Source of the DNA: an uncultured Bacteroidota bacterium
GTDB taxonomy: Bacteria; Bacteroidota; Bacteroidia; Chitinophagales; Chitinophagaceae
Reading direction: 5' to 3'
Length of the DNA: 64,000 nucleotides
NCBI GenBank assembly: GCA_903905065.1
Contig: CAIVEW010000101.1
Coordinates: forward strand, 1-64,000
Shown: positions 39,319 through 49,318 of the stretch, piece after piece
Position numbering within the stretch: the first letter of the stretch is position 1
Layout of the letters: each line of letters opens with the position of its first letter
Position numbers and translations under genes: made by a program
Notes under the pieces: generated by a model
Databases searched by the model: none
The model's input: the letters and a program-made list of their open reading frames with translations, nothing else
Told to the model about the DNA's origin: nothing

Positions 39319-40833
39319 ATGTATAAATTCCTTTTTGCTTTGCTTATTTCGATGTTTTCCTACAAAGGGCGTTCGCAAATATTGCCTGCAGAAGGGAGTA
39401 AATTGAATTACCGGCTTATTGGTTTTTCGTTTCCGGGTGAAATGGGTGGTAGCTATACATTGCAAATAGCATCGGGGAATTACAATTCGACAGATTCATT
39501 CAGCAAAAATATTGTGCTTATCCGCAAGACAAAACAGTCCAGGCTAGTTGTTGAGGTGCCATCTTTCGGCCGGGAATATTCGTGGCGCGTTGTCAGCAAT
39601 GATATAACGGCAGTTAATCCCGGATTTCACCATTTCAGCACAGGTACACTTCCATCCGGGGATACTAATATTGTCCGTCTAAAAATTCTAAAAAAGGCTG
39701 AAAAATATAAAGATGCTTATGTTTTTTTAGACGGCACTAAGACCCTCTATGACATGAACGGTAAGCCGGTGTGGTACTTGCCAGATATAAGAGGTGTTGG
39801 TACACGACCCCGAGACCTGAAGATGACGCAACAAAAGACGATTACTTTCTTGCTTGACAATTGTGCCTACGAGATAAGCTATAACGGAGCCGTCTTATGG
39901 ACTACTCCGGTTCCCGATGTTTCCAGGAAGAACCTGGGCGGGGGATATCATCATGAATTTACACGGCTTGCTTCCGGCAATTATATGGTGCTTGGAAAGA
40001 AGCAAGTGCAGTGGGAGTTGCCGGCAACAATAGACAGTAAAGTTCTGAACGCCCCAGGTGAAATAATAGTGCGAGATAGCGCCCAGAATAAATACTATCA
40101 GAAGATTGAATTAGGAACAGTCTTAGAATATGACAGAAAGGGAAATTTGATATGGTCATGGGATCCATCGGAATACCTAAAAGGGTCGGATCTCTATCTA
40201 CGGCGTACAGATGAAGGCCTATTCGACCTTGATGTACATGAAAATTCTTTTTTTTTCGATGATGCTAGTAGAACACTGCTGTTGAGCCTCAGAGATGTGA
40301 GCAGAGTGCTGAAAATAAAGTACCCCGAAGGTACAGTAACTGCTGCTTACGGCGGCACATACAAAAAAGACACCCGCGAAGTAGAAAGCCCGTTGTTCTG
40401 CTACCAACATAGCTGCAAACAGTCGCGGGAAGGGTATTTGTACCTTTATAATAACAATGGCTGCCATTTGAACCAATGTCCTAAGTTGATAATGATGAAG
40501 GAGACGGGGGGAGGCAACACTTCATTAAAAAAGGTTTGGGAATATGAATGCAATGTGGCCGGCATGAGAGAAAGAAATCCCCTTCATTCTATTTTTACGT
40601 CGGGTGGCAATGTAATTGAATTGCCGGATGGGTCTATGTTTGCCAGCATGAGCGTAAAATATGGCAACCTGTTAATCGTGGGCCGGAATAAAAGACTTTT
40701 ATGGAATGCTATATCAGAACGATGGAGCCCAACCGAAAAAAAATGGACGGTAGATGCCAATTACCGGGCCAGCATAATTCTTAGTCGCAAGGACCTGGAA
40801 GACCTGATATGGAATGACAGAAAAGATCAATAA
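39319..40833 (+). CDS. Arylsulfotransferase (ASST)-like secreted protein, paralog 1
   Basis: Signal peptide; 'LYDMNGKPVWYLPD', 'HHEFTRLASGNYMVLG', 'EYDRKGNLIWSWDPSEYL', 'DVHENSFFFD', 'GGNVIELPDGSMFASM'. Confidence 0.65.
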   Translation: MYKFLFALLISMFSYKGRSQILPAEGSKLNYRLIGFSFPGEMGGSYTLQIASGNYNSTDSFSKNIVLIRKTKQSRLVVEVPSFGREYSWRVVSNDITAVNPGFHHFSTGTLPSGDTNIVRLKILKKAEKYKDAYVFLDGTKTLYDMNGKPVWYLPDIRGVGTRPRDLKMTQQKTITFLLDNCAYEISYNGAVLWTTPVPDVSRKNLGGGYHHEFTRLASGNYMVLGKKQVQWELPATIDSKVLNAPGEIIVRDSAQNKYYQKIELGTVLEYDRKGNLIWSWDPSEYLKGSDLYLRRTDEGLFDLDVHENSFFFDDASRTLLLSLRDVSRVLKIKYPEGTVTAAYGGTYKKDTREVESPLFCYQHSCKQSREGYLYLYNNNGCHLNQCPKLIMMKETGGGNTSLKKVWEYECNVAGMRERNPLHSIFTSGGNVIELPDGSMFASMSVKYGNLLIVGRNKRLLWNAISERWSPTEKKWTVDANYRASIILSRKDLEDLIWNDRKDQ

Positions 40834-40839
40834 CACCGT

Positions 40840-42402
40840 TTGCGTACTATATTTACCGGAATTTCGGTGCCGGTCATGTATAAATTTATTGTTGCCCTCT
40901 CTTTTATTGCTGTGCCTCATTTTTTGTGGGCGCAGCTATTGCCGGCTGAAAACAGTAGACTTCATTACAGGCTTATAGGTTTTTCATTTCCTGCAGACAC
41001 CGGCGGTAATAATTACCAGCTAGAGGTCGCACTCGGCAACCATAACACCGAAGACGCTTTTCGAAGAGCGGTGATCGCCACGTATAACGGCCATAGAAAC
41101 GACCTGATTGCTGAGGTGCCTTACTTCGGTAAAGATTACACGTGGCGGGTGATTTATGCTGATAAAAATGCCGTTAAGACAAAAAGCGAATTCCATCATT
41201 TCAGCACATCCATTATCCCCGATATGGATACGGGTAATACGCGGGTAACGGTAACAAAAAATGTGGGTACCTATAAAGATGCGCTTGTTTGCCTGGATGG
41301 TAACAGGGCTATATATGATATGAACGGGCATCCGGTATGGTATCTCCCAACAATAGATGGATTGAATAATGAGAAACTGCGCGATGTTCGCGATATGAAG
41401 CTTACCGCAACAGGAACAATAACGTTCTTACTTAATAATGTGGGTTACGAAATCAATTATGATGGAAAGGTTTTGTGGAAAGCGCCTGACAATGGGGCAA
41501 TAAGCCATGACAGTCTGGAGCACTATCACCATGAGTTTACAAAGCTCAGGAATGGACATTACATGATTCTGGGCGCTGAATTTCCATTATGGAAATTGCC
41601 TGATCATGCAGATAGTAATGTGTTGCTTGATGCGCATACGATATACGATTCTGTTAACAGAGCCTTCTTTCAAAAAGTGGAATTTGGTACCCTGATAGAA
41701 TACGATGAAAAAGGAAATGTGCTATGGTCATGGAGGTCTTCCAAGTATTTTCAGAGGTCTGATCTTAAAGATAGTATCAATGCCCTCGGCAAATTCAAGG
41801 ATGTGCATGAAAATTCATTTTGCTTTGATGAGCAGAAAAAGGAAATTTTAGTAAGCTTTAGAAATGTAAGCCAGGTATTGAAAGTACGTTATCCCACTGG
41901 TGCAGTAGTTGCTACCTATGGCCACCACTACAAGATGAACAGCGGCGAGAGGTCAAGTAGTGATTTGTTTTGCAATCAGCACAGTGTCAAACGCTCGAAG
42001 CAGGGTTACATATACCTGTTCAACAACAATTGCTGCAACAAAGACGAAACACCAAGGATAGAGATAATGGAAGAACTGCCATTTGTCGGCGGGCGGTTAA
42101 GAAAGATATGGGAATATTCCTGTGTCCTCGACGGCTGGTCATTAAAGAGACATCCGCAGTTCCGATCGGGTGGAAATGTGATAGAACTATCCAATGGATC
42201 AATTTTCACGTCGTTGGCTACCGACCTGTACAGCAATATCTTTATTGTCGGCAGAGACAAAAAAGTGCAATGGAGCGGGATGCCCGAAAAATGGAATCAA
42301 CTAGAATCAAAATGGGAACCTGTGTTCCAATACAGGGCCAGCATCATCACTGATCAAAAAGATAAGGAGCGTTTAATATGGAATGGAACATTAAGAAAGT
42401 AG
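40840..42402 (+). CDS. Arylsulfotransferase-like secreted protein, paralog 2
   Basis: Same block order as paralog 1 ('IYDMNGHPVWYLPT','HHEFTKLRNGHYMILG','EYDEKGNVLWSWRSSKYF','DVHENSFCFD'). Confidence 0.65.
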   Translation: MRTIFTGISVPVMYKFIVALSFIAVPHFLWAQLLPAENSRLHYRLIGFSFPADTGGNNYQLEVALGNHNTEDAFRRAVIATYNGHRNDLIAEVPYFGKDYTWRVIYADKNAVKTKSEFHHFSTSIIPDMDTGNTRVTVTKNVGTYKDALVCLDGNRAIYDMNGHPVWYLPTIDGLNNEKLRDVRDMKLTATGTITFLLNNVGYEINYDGKVLWKAPDNGAISHDSLEHYHHEFTKLRNGHYMILGAEFPLWKLPDHADSNVLLDAHTIYDSVNRAFFQKVEFGTLIEYDEKGNVLWSWRSSKYFQRSDLKDSINALGKFKDVHENSFCFDEQKKEILVSFRNVSQVLKVRYPTGAVVATYGHHYKMNSGERSSSDLFCNQHSVKRSKQGYIYLFNNNCCNKDETPRIEIMEELPFVGGRLRKIWEYSCVLDGWSLKRHPQFRSGGNVIELSNGSIFTSLATDLYSNIFIVGRDKKVQWSGMPEKWNQLESKWEPVFQYRASIITDQKDKERLIWNGTLRK

Positions 42403-43952
42403 GCTCAGCTCTGCGTTATTACAAGGCCCTGGCCTGGTGTTCGTTTTTATTTTTAACGATATCCTTTTCGCCGCAGCTGTCTGCCCATTTGTTTCCGGCA
42501 GAAGGCAGTAAACTACATTATCGGGTCATAGGGTTATCAGGTCCTCAGATGACATCTGGCGCAAATTATACCTTCGAAATTGCCACTGGCAATTTCGGGA
42601 CCGAAGATTCCTTTAAAAAGAATATAATAGTAACCCGTTCAAGTAACGAGAACAAAACGATAGCTGAAGTACCTGCCTTCGGTGCGCAATATACCTGGAG
42701 GGTAATATCTGCAAGCAAGACAGGCGTTGCCAAAAGCGAATTTCACCATTTCAGTACCGGCATGATTCCCAATGTTGATACAAATGTGTCGCGGCTAAGG
42801 ATACTTAAGAGCTGCGATCAATGTAACGCCGCTTATGTTTTTATTGATGGCAAGCGTACGCTTTATGATATGAAAGGCCAGCCCGTTTGGTATCTGCCAG
42901 CGCTGCCGGGATTCAGCAAAGAAAAATTGAGTGACTTGCGCGATCTGAAGCTGTCGCCCAAGGGAACAATAACTTTTCTCCTCGACCAGCAGGCGTATGA
43001 GATAAATTACGACGGTGACATCTTATGGAAAGGTCCGAATACCGGTGTTGTCAGCGGGAAACGAATTGAGCATTACCATCACGAGTTTACCCGGCTGGCC
43101 AGTGGACATTATATGGTTTTGGGTGATGAAAAGGTATTATGGAAGCTGCCACCGACAACGGACAGTAGTGTATTGCATGATGACAACGTGGTATGGGATA
43201 AAGCAAAAAAGACAATTAACCAGAAAATAGATTTTGGTACGATCATCGAGTATGATGAAAAAGGCAAAGTAGTATGGTCGTGGAAATCTTCGGCTTATTT
43301 TAAAACCTCGGACCTCATTAATCGCAAAACACCCAAAGGCCTGTACGATATAGATACGCATGAGAATTCATTTTTTTTTGATGAGAAAACGAAAACTGTC
43401 TACATAAGTTTCAGGAATATCAGCAGGGTCGTCAAGATCAGCTATCCCGATGGAAGGGTATTAGGCGCTTATGGCAATGTCTATAACCCGGGACGATCAT
43501 TAACTGAAAACAGCCTGTTCTGTTATCAGCATAGCTGCAGGCGTTCACAAAAAGGGTATTTATACATATACAACAACAATAGCTGCAATTCCAATGCGTT
43601 CCCGCAAATATTAATGATAAAAGAACCAGTGTCTGATAAAGAGAAACTGAAAGCGGTTTGGGGATATGAATGTAATGATGAAATGAGGTCCGAGAAAAAA
43701 CAGACTAGTGACAGATATACAACCGGTGGAAATGTCTTAGAATTAGCTGATAACTCACTTTTTGTTTCCATGTGCAGCGGATATAGTGAGCTATTCATCG
43801 TTAACATAGATAAAAAAATACTGTGGAGCGCAGTACCGGAGAAATGGAATCTCGATGAAAAGATGTGGGAAGGAACAACGCAATATCGGGCTAGTGTCAT
43901 CAATATCCGAAAAGATCTTGAAAAACTGATCTGGCGAGTCGGTAAAAAATAA
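42378..43952 (+). CDS. Arylsulfotransferase-like secreted protein, paralog 3
   Basis: Same block order ('LYDMKGQPVWYLPA','HHEFTRLASGHYMVLG','EYDEKGKVVWSWKSSAYF','DTHENSFFFD'); start overlaps the paralog 2 end by 25 nt. Confidence 0.65.
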   Translation: MEWNIKKVGSALRYYKALAWCSFLFLTISFSPQLSAHLFPAEGSKLHYRVIGLSGPQMTSGANYTFEIATGNFGTEDSFKKNIIVTRSSNENKTIAEVPAFGAQYTWRVISASKTGVAKSEFHHFSTGMIPNVDTNVSRLRILKSCDQCNAAYVFIDGKRTLYDMKGQPVWYLPALPGFSKEKLSDLRDLKLSPKGTITFLLDQQAYEINYDGDILWKGPNTGVVSGKRIEHYHHEFTRLASGHYMVLGDEKVLWKLPPTTDSSVLHDDNVVWDKAKKTINQKIDFGTIIEYDEKGKVVWSWKSSAYFKTSDLINRKTPKGLYDIDTHENSFFFDEKTKTVYISFRNISRVVKISYPDGRVLGAYGNVYNPGRSLTENSLFCYQHSCRRSQKGYLYIYNNNSCNSNAFPQILMIKEPVSDKEKLKAVWGYECNDEMRSEKKQTSDRYTTGGNVLELADNSLFVSMCSGYSELFIVNIDKKILWSAVPEKWNLDEKMWEGTTQYRASVINIRKDLEKLIWRVGKK

Positions 43953-44242
43953 TATAATCCTATACCATACCAACCCGTGGTCCCTTTTTGTCTGTCTTTT
44001 AGTTCAATTAGGGTATTTTAACTGCGGCTTATTAACTTCTGATTAATAATATTCTCTTGCCTGCTTTAATGGTAGTCACAATATGTAGGCAATTAGTTTT
44101 ATTATTATAATTTTTGGGAATGGTGGTTGCAAATAATAAAAAACTGCATTACATTTATTATTGATTTTTGATTCGTGCCCTCAAGGAGGGAAACCGATAA
44201 GAACATTTTCTTTGCTGATCTAGTTTATTATTAAGTTGTTTT

Positions 44243-47200
44243 ATGAAAAAAAATCTATTCTACTCTATAAGGGTCGTACTAATTGCTTGTTTTTTACTGC
44301 TTACAAACATGAATTCGTATGCGTCTCATATCCTTGGTATGGACCTGTATTATACTTGGGTGTCCGGAAATACATACAAGATTACAGCTGTTTTATATGG
44401 TGATTGCTCCCCTTCATCATACACAGCATTTTCGTCATTGCCGTCTGCAGCTCCTGTTATATGCATATACAGAGGTTCAACTTATGTCACCTCTATCAGC
44501 CTTAATATCGAAGCGCCCACTGATGGGGTGGATATTACACCGGTTTGCCCTTCGGAAGTTGGCCATACTCAATGCGAAAACTCGTCATCAACTGTCCCCG
44601 GAATTAAAAAATTTGTCTACAGTGCCAATTATACTTTACCGGCGCCCACTGTTTCTAACTGCTGGCAGTTTGCCTATTTTGCCAATAATGGATATTATGC
44701 TTCATCTTCGGGAAGATCTGCCGCGATCACTAATTTTATTAACCCTTCGCTCACATCGATCGAGTTGGTAGATACCCTGGATAATTCGGTTTATGCGCAT
44801 AATTCCAGCGCGCAATTTTCGGTGATACCCACGCCTTTCTTCTGTCTTAATGAGGCCGACACCTATAACCCGGGCTGCGTAGACCCTGATGGAGACAATT
44901 TGAATATTGATCTTATCGCAGCAATGGACTGCGCTTATTCTTCCGGATGTGCGTTTGGTGTGCCGGTAACCTATACAGGCACTGCGTGGACTCCTCCTAC
45001 AACGCCGGTTTCAGCCACGACGCCGTTACAGGTAGCTGCGGGCACGTTTTCTTTTAATTCGTCAACAGGACAGCTGAACTTTACACCAAATGTAACGCAA
45101 CGATCCACTGTTGTTTATAACGTACAAGAGTTTCGCGGTGGTAGTCATGTAGGAAGTTGCCAGCGGGAAATGAACTTCCTGGTGCTTACTTGTACACACA
45201 GCGACCCGATCGGATGGATCGATTCCGCCTCCAATGGTACCGTTGTTGACAGTACCCATTTTACCGTGTGCGCGGGCTCAGGGCCATTTTCCATCTTTTT
45301 TGATCCGAGGGAGCCTGGAAGCAGCAATAATATTACAATCACTTCATCGGGATTGCCGGCTGGCTCAACGTTGACGGTAGTGGGTAATGGAACAACTACG
45401 CCGCATGGAACTTTTTCATGGAGCTCAACAGGGGTGGCTCCTGGTACTTATGTTTTCTATGTTACTTACACTGATAACAACTGTCCACTCGCCGGATCTA
45501 ATACGCAGGCAATTACTATAACGGTAACTCCTGCTCCAACTGTAACTTTTACAGTAATATCTGCTGCGACCTGCTCTGCACAGGAAGCTATATCTATAAT
45601 TCCAGGAGGCACGGGCTCTCCCTGGAACATCAATGTAACGGGAACAACGACGCAATCTTTTACAGGAGTCACAACTAGCTTCATCGATAGTTTGCCTCCA
45701 GGAACAGACACTATCCATATCGCATCGGCTGCAGGCAGCACGTGTAACACTTACGCAGTCATTACTATCGCGGGGCCTATCGCCATCACTATTGCAGCAA
45801 CTAACCCAACAGTATGTGCCCCGGCAAACGGTTCATTTACTGTGTCCGGACTTACACCGGGCGATTCGTACACTATATACTATACGGTAGGTGGGACAAA
45901 CTATTCGGTTGTCATGGTTGCAAATGCTGCGGGGCAGGTTACTGTCACCGGCCTGGCGGCGGGTAGTTACACAGGCGTGTATGCGGCATCAACTACCACC
46001 GGATGTACATCCAATATCGTGACCTTTACGCTTTCCAGCATTACGGTGACTATTACTGGTACTTTCACGAACCCTACTGTGTGCGCTCCGCCTGATGGGA
46101 CGATAACACTGTCAGGGCTTACTCCCGGAGCCTCATATACATTGAATTACACCGAAAGCGGAACTCCGCATACGATTACTGTAACTGCAAATGCAAGCGG
46201 GCAAATACTATTAACTGGCCTGCCGTCCGGCAACTACACGAATGTATATGTTATCGCAACAGCCAGTGGATGCACTTCAAATGTTTTGACTTTTGTACTG
46301 GTTAACCCATTGGATCCTCCGCCACCTGTACTTTCCAGCAATGGGCCGGTTTGTGCAGACAGTACTTTGTTACTAACGGCTACGGATGCTGCTACTGGCA
46401 TTGTTTATAGCTGGACAGGACCAAACTCGTTTTCTTCAACCATCGCCGATCCGTTTATCACTGATGTGCAAACGCTAGCCTCGGGAGTATATAATGTTAC
46501 GGTTACAAATACTACTACCGGCTGCAGTTCTACATCTTCCATAACGATAACTGTTAAGCCTACTCCTTCTGCGCCATTGGTGAGTGGCAATACGCCGTGT
46601 ACCGGAGGGGCCTTAAATCTTACTGCTAGTTCTGCCGCCGGATGTACGTATAGCTGGGCAGGCCCTGCAGGCTTTGTTTCACCGTCACAGAACCCAACAA
46701 TAACACCTGTTACCACTTCCAATTCGGGCACATACACGGTTGTTGCTACGCTAAACGGTTGTCCGTCATTGCCGGGTATTGGTTCATTTACAGTGTACCC
46801 AACGCCTCCCGCGCCGATCGTATCAGATACCAGCTATTGCCAGTTTGTCAATGCGCCGCAACTTACGGCAACCGGCAGTAATCTGCTATGGTACACCTCT
46901 GCAACCGGCACCGGATCAACCATAGCCCCGGTTCCTGCGGATACATCTGTTGGTACTACAACCTGGTATGTGAGCCAAACGATAAACGGCTGTGAGGGAC
47001 CGAAAGCGCCGATAAATGTTACCGTATTGTATCTGCCTGAGTTCAACATTGCAGGCAATACAACAATGTGCACCGGCGACAGTTCCACGTTCAGTTATTC
47101 AGGACCAGCGCTTAACACACCTGACTATACATGGTCGATACCCGCTAATGCTACGTTGGTTAGTGGTACAATTACAAGCAATGCGATCGATGTACAATTC

Positions 47201-48091
47201 AATTCTTCACAGGCGCAATTCATAACACTTACGGCTAGCGACTATGGCGGCAGGTGCAGCACTACAGAAACAATACCAGTAAATGTTGAAGCCCCACCCC
47301 TTTCAAATTTCTATGTTAAGCCGAATATTTGTGTAGACGACACGGTTGTAGTTGCATTGTCTTACAGATCCCCAAGTGCAACTGTATTTGCGTGGAATTT
47401 TGCCGGTGCGAATATCGTTGCTGCTAACTCAAATAGTGGCGGCCCGTTCAGTTTGTCATGGAACGACACAGGAATACATATTTTGTCGCTGATAACGACA
47501 ACCGACATTGGGTGCAGCACACCTCCTGTATTTGATACGGTCATGATACATGGCCTACCTAATGCCACAATAAAAGTGCCGGCAAAGGGTGCGGTTTGCA
47601 TTCACGACACGGTTGTACTCAGCGCAGCGACAGATTGCTACAATTGCTCTTACGCATGGTCGCCGGTGCATTTCTTTAGCTATAGGCTTGGACCGCAAAG
47701 CAATGATAATTCGACAGTCGAGGGTATCATTGATTATGCCGGTTATGTAAAACTCACTGTTATTGATCCGTTCGGGTGTAGGGCAACTGATAGTTTGTAT
47801 ATGAATCCAAAGCCATGCTGTGAAGTGCTTTTCCCGAATGCGTTCACCCCAAATGGAGATAACCATAACGATGTGTTCCGTCCTATATTAAGTGGCTATC
47901 ATAATTTCCACCAATTCCGAATTGTAAATCGTTGGGGACAAACGGTGTTCGAATCAGCGAATAGTGACGTTGCATGGGATGGTAATTTTAATGGCGTACC
48001 ACAGGACATGGATGTTTACTATTACTACCTGAAATATGATTGTGGTGGTGAAACCCTGGAGGCTAAGGGCGATGTAACGCTCGTGCGCTAA
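44243..48091 (+). CDS. Giant Ig/PKD-like secreted protein with gliding-motility-associated (CHU_C / T9SS type B) C-terminal domain
   Basis: C-term 'CCEVLFPNAFTPNGDNHNDVFRPILSGYHNFHQFRIVNRWGQTVFESANSDVAWDGNFNGVPQDMDVYYYYLKYDC'. Confidence 0.88.
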   Translation: MKKNLFYSIRVVLIACFLLLTNMNSYASHILGMDLYYTWVSGNTYKITAVLYGDCSPSSYTAFSSLPSAAPVICIYRGSTYVTSISLNIEAPTDGVDITPVCPSEVGHTQCENSSSTVPGIKKFVYSANYTLPAPTVSNCWQFAYFANNGYYASSSGRSAAITNFINPSLTSIELVDTLDNSVYAHNSSAQFSVIPTPFFCLNEADTYNPGCVDPDGDNLNIDLIAAMDCAYSSGCAFGVPVTYTGTAWTPPTTPVSATTPLQVAAGTFSFNSSTGQLNFTPNVTQRSTVVYNVQEFRGGSHVGSCQREMNFLVLTCTHSDPIGWIDSASNGTVVDSTHFTVCAGSGPFSIFFDPREPGSSNNITITSSGLPAGSTLTVVGNGTTTPHGTFSWSSTGVAPGTYVFYVTYTDNNCPLAGSNTQAITITVTPAPTVTFTVISAATCSAQEAISIIPGGTGSPWNINVTGTTTQSFTGVTTSFIDSLPPGTDTIHIASAAGSTCNTYAVITIAGPIAITIAATNPTVCAPANGSFTVSGLTPGDSYTIYYTVGGTNYSVVMVANAAGQVTVTGLAAGSYTGVYAASTTTGCTSNIVTFTLSSITVTITGTFTNPTVCAPPDGTITLSGLTPGASYTLNYTESGTPHTITVTANASGQILLTGLPSGNYTNVYVIATASGCTSNVLTFVLVNPLDPPPPVLSSNGPVCADSTLLLTATDAATGIVYSWTGPNSFSSTIADPFITDVQTLASGVYNVTVTNTTTGCSSTSSITITVKPTPSAPLVSGNTPCTGGALNLTASSAAGCTYSWAGPAGFVSPSQNPTITPVTTSNSGTYTVVATLNGCPSLPGIGSFTVYPTPPAPIVSDTSYCQFVNAPQLTATGSNLLWYTSATGTGSTIAPVPADTSVGTTTWYVSQTINGCEGPKAPINVTVLYLPEFNIAGNTTMCTGDSSTFSYSGPALNTPDYTWSIPANATLVSGTITSNAIDVQFNSSQAQFITLTASDYGGRCSTTETIPVNVEAPPLSNFYVKPNICVDDTVVVALSYRSPSATVFAWNFAGANIVAANSNSGGPFSLSWNDTGIHILSLITTTDIGCSTPPVFDTVMIHGLPNATIKVPAKGAVCIHDTVVLSAATDCYNCSYAWSPVHFFSYRLGPQSNDNSTVEGIIDYAGYVKLTVIDPFGCRATDSLYMNPKPCCEVLFPNAFTPNGDNHNDVFRPILSGYHNFHQFRIVNRWGQTVFESANSDVAWDGNFNGVPQDMDVYYYYLKYDCGGETLEAKGDVTLVR

Positions 48092-48110
48092 ACAAAATTC
48101 TTAACATAAT

Positions 48111-48145
48111 AGATGATCCCCGGTATCCAATACCGGGGATCATCT
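48111..48145. terminator. Strong bidirectional hairpin between convergent genes
   Basis: AGATGATCCCCGGTA-TCCAA-TACCGGGGATCATCT, perfect 15-bp stem. Confidence 0.8.
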
Positions 48146-48256
48146 ATTTATTAGCAGCCGATTCCTCCCGCTTTTTTGTAAAAGAGATGTTTGCGATCTG
48201 CAACTTTGAAGCGGCCGTAATCGACGAATGTTAAATGTCCGGAAAGAATACAGGAA

Positions 48257-49315
48257 CTATCGTATAAGATTAGCCAGTTTCTTCTCGTCGGCAATAATAA
48301 CCTTACCGCTTTTAATGTCTATGAGCTGTTCGCTTTTAAAATCGCTTAGTGTCCGTATCAGCGACTCAGACGCCGTACCGGCAATCGTCGCCAGGTCATC
48401 CCGGCTGATGTCGATCATGAAAGGTTCTTTTTTATTGGCATGGTACTTCTTATGCAGGCTTACCAGCGCCTCCGCTACTTTTTTACGAAGTGTATTATAA
48501 GCAATGCCCAGTAGTTGCTGCTCCTTGTCTACGACATTCTTTGCCAGTATTGAAACAAATTTGCGCGCTATGCTCGGGTTGCTGTTTACCAGCTCCTCAA
48601 ACTCTTTTTTGGGTATAGTGGCAACCTCCGTTTCTTCTATTGTTTCCGCGTTTTCTTTATAAGTACTACCTTCCAAAAGAGTAATGTAACCAAGGAAATC
48701 ACCGGCATTATAAAGGTCCATGACAAGATCTTTGCCATCGTCGTGTGTCTTGTAAGTTCTTACTTTTCCTTTTACTATATAGTACAGGTAATGCGGGTTA
48801 CTGCCTTCTTTGTAGATGAGTTGTTTTTTCCGGTAGGTGCTGGTATTGCTTTCCTCTGCAAGTTGTTCCAGACTTTTCTTGTTACCCAGGGTTTGTCTTA
48901 GTTCATTAATTCCTTCAATATCAGGCGCGAGGTTTTTCTTAAGGATATCCAGTTTTTTAAACCGACTTTCAATGGCATTGAGCAGTTCATTGCCTGCAAA
49001 GGGCTTGGTAATATAATCATCAGCACCCAGTTCCATGGCAGCTCGGAAGTCGCTACGCTCGCTTTTCGACGTCAGGAAAATGAAAGGAATATTTTGGGTC
49101 TCAGGAGTCTTGTGCAAAACATGGAGTACGCCATACCCGTCCACACCTGGCATCATAATGTCGCAAATGATCAGGTCCGGCAAATGCTTCTGAGCGGCTT
49201 CTATCCCCTCCTTGCCGTTTGGTGCGGTTAAAACTTGGTAATCAGACAGCGTTAGTATTTCCGCTACATTTTCCCGGATATCTTCATTGTCTTCGATGAT
49301 GAGAATGTTTTTCAT
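48257..49315 (-). CDS. Response regulator: REC domain fused to Crp/Fnr-type cNMP-binding and HTH domains
   Basis: 'ILIIEDNEDIRENVAEIL...LIICDIMMPGVDGYG...IFLTSKS...YITKPF', then cNMP fold 'GSNPHYLYYIVKGKVRTYK...GDFLGYITLLEGS' and HTH 'SRDDLATIAGTASESLIRTLSDFKSEQLI'. Confidence 0.9.
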   Translation of the reverse strand: MKNILIIEDNEDIRENVAEILTLSDYQVLTAPNGKEGIEAAQKHLPDLIICDIMMPGVDGYGVLHVLHKTPETQNIPFIFLTSKSERSDFRAAMELGADDYITKPFAGNELLNAIESRFKKLDILKKNLAPDIEGINELRQTLGNKKSLEQLAEESNTSTYRKKQLIYKEGSNPHYLYYIVKGKVRTYKTHDDGKDLVMDLYNAGDFLGYITLLEGSTYKENAETIEETEVATIPKKEFEELVNSNPSIARKFVSILAKNVVDKEQQLLGIAYNTLRKKVAEALVSLHKKYHANKKEPFMIDISRDDLATIAGTASESLIRTLSDFKSEQLIDIKSGKVIIADEKKLANLIR

Positions 49316-49318
49316 GGA

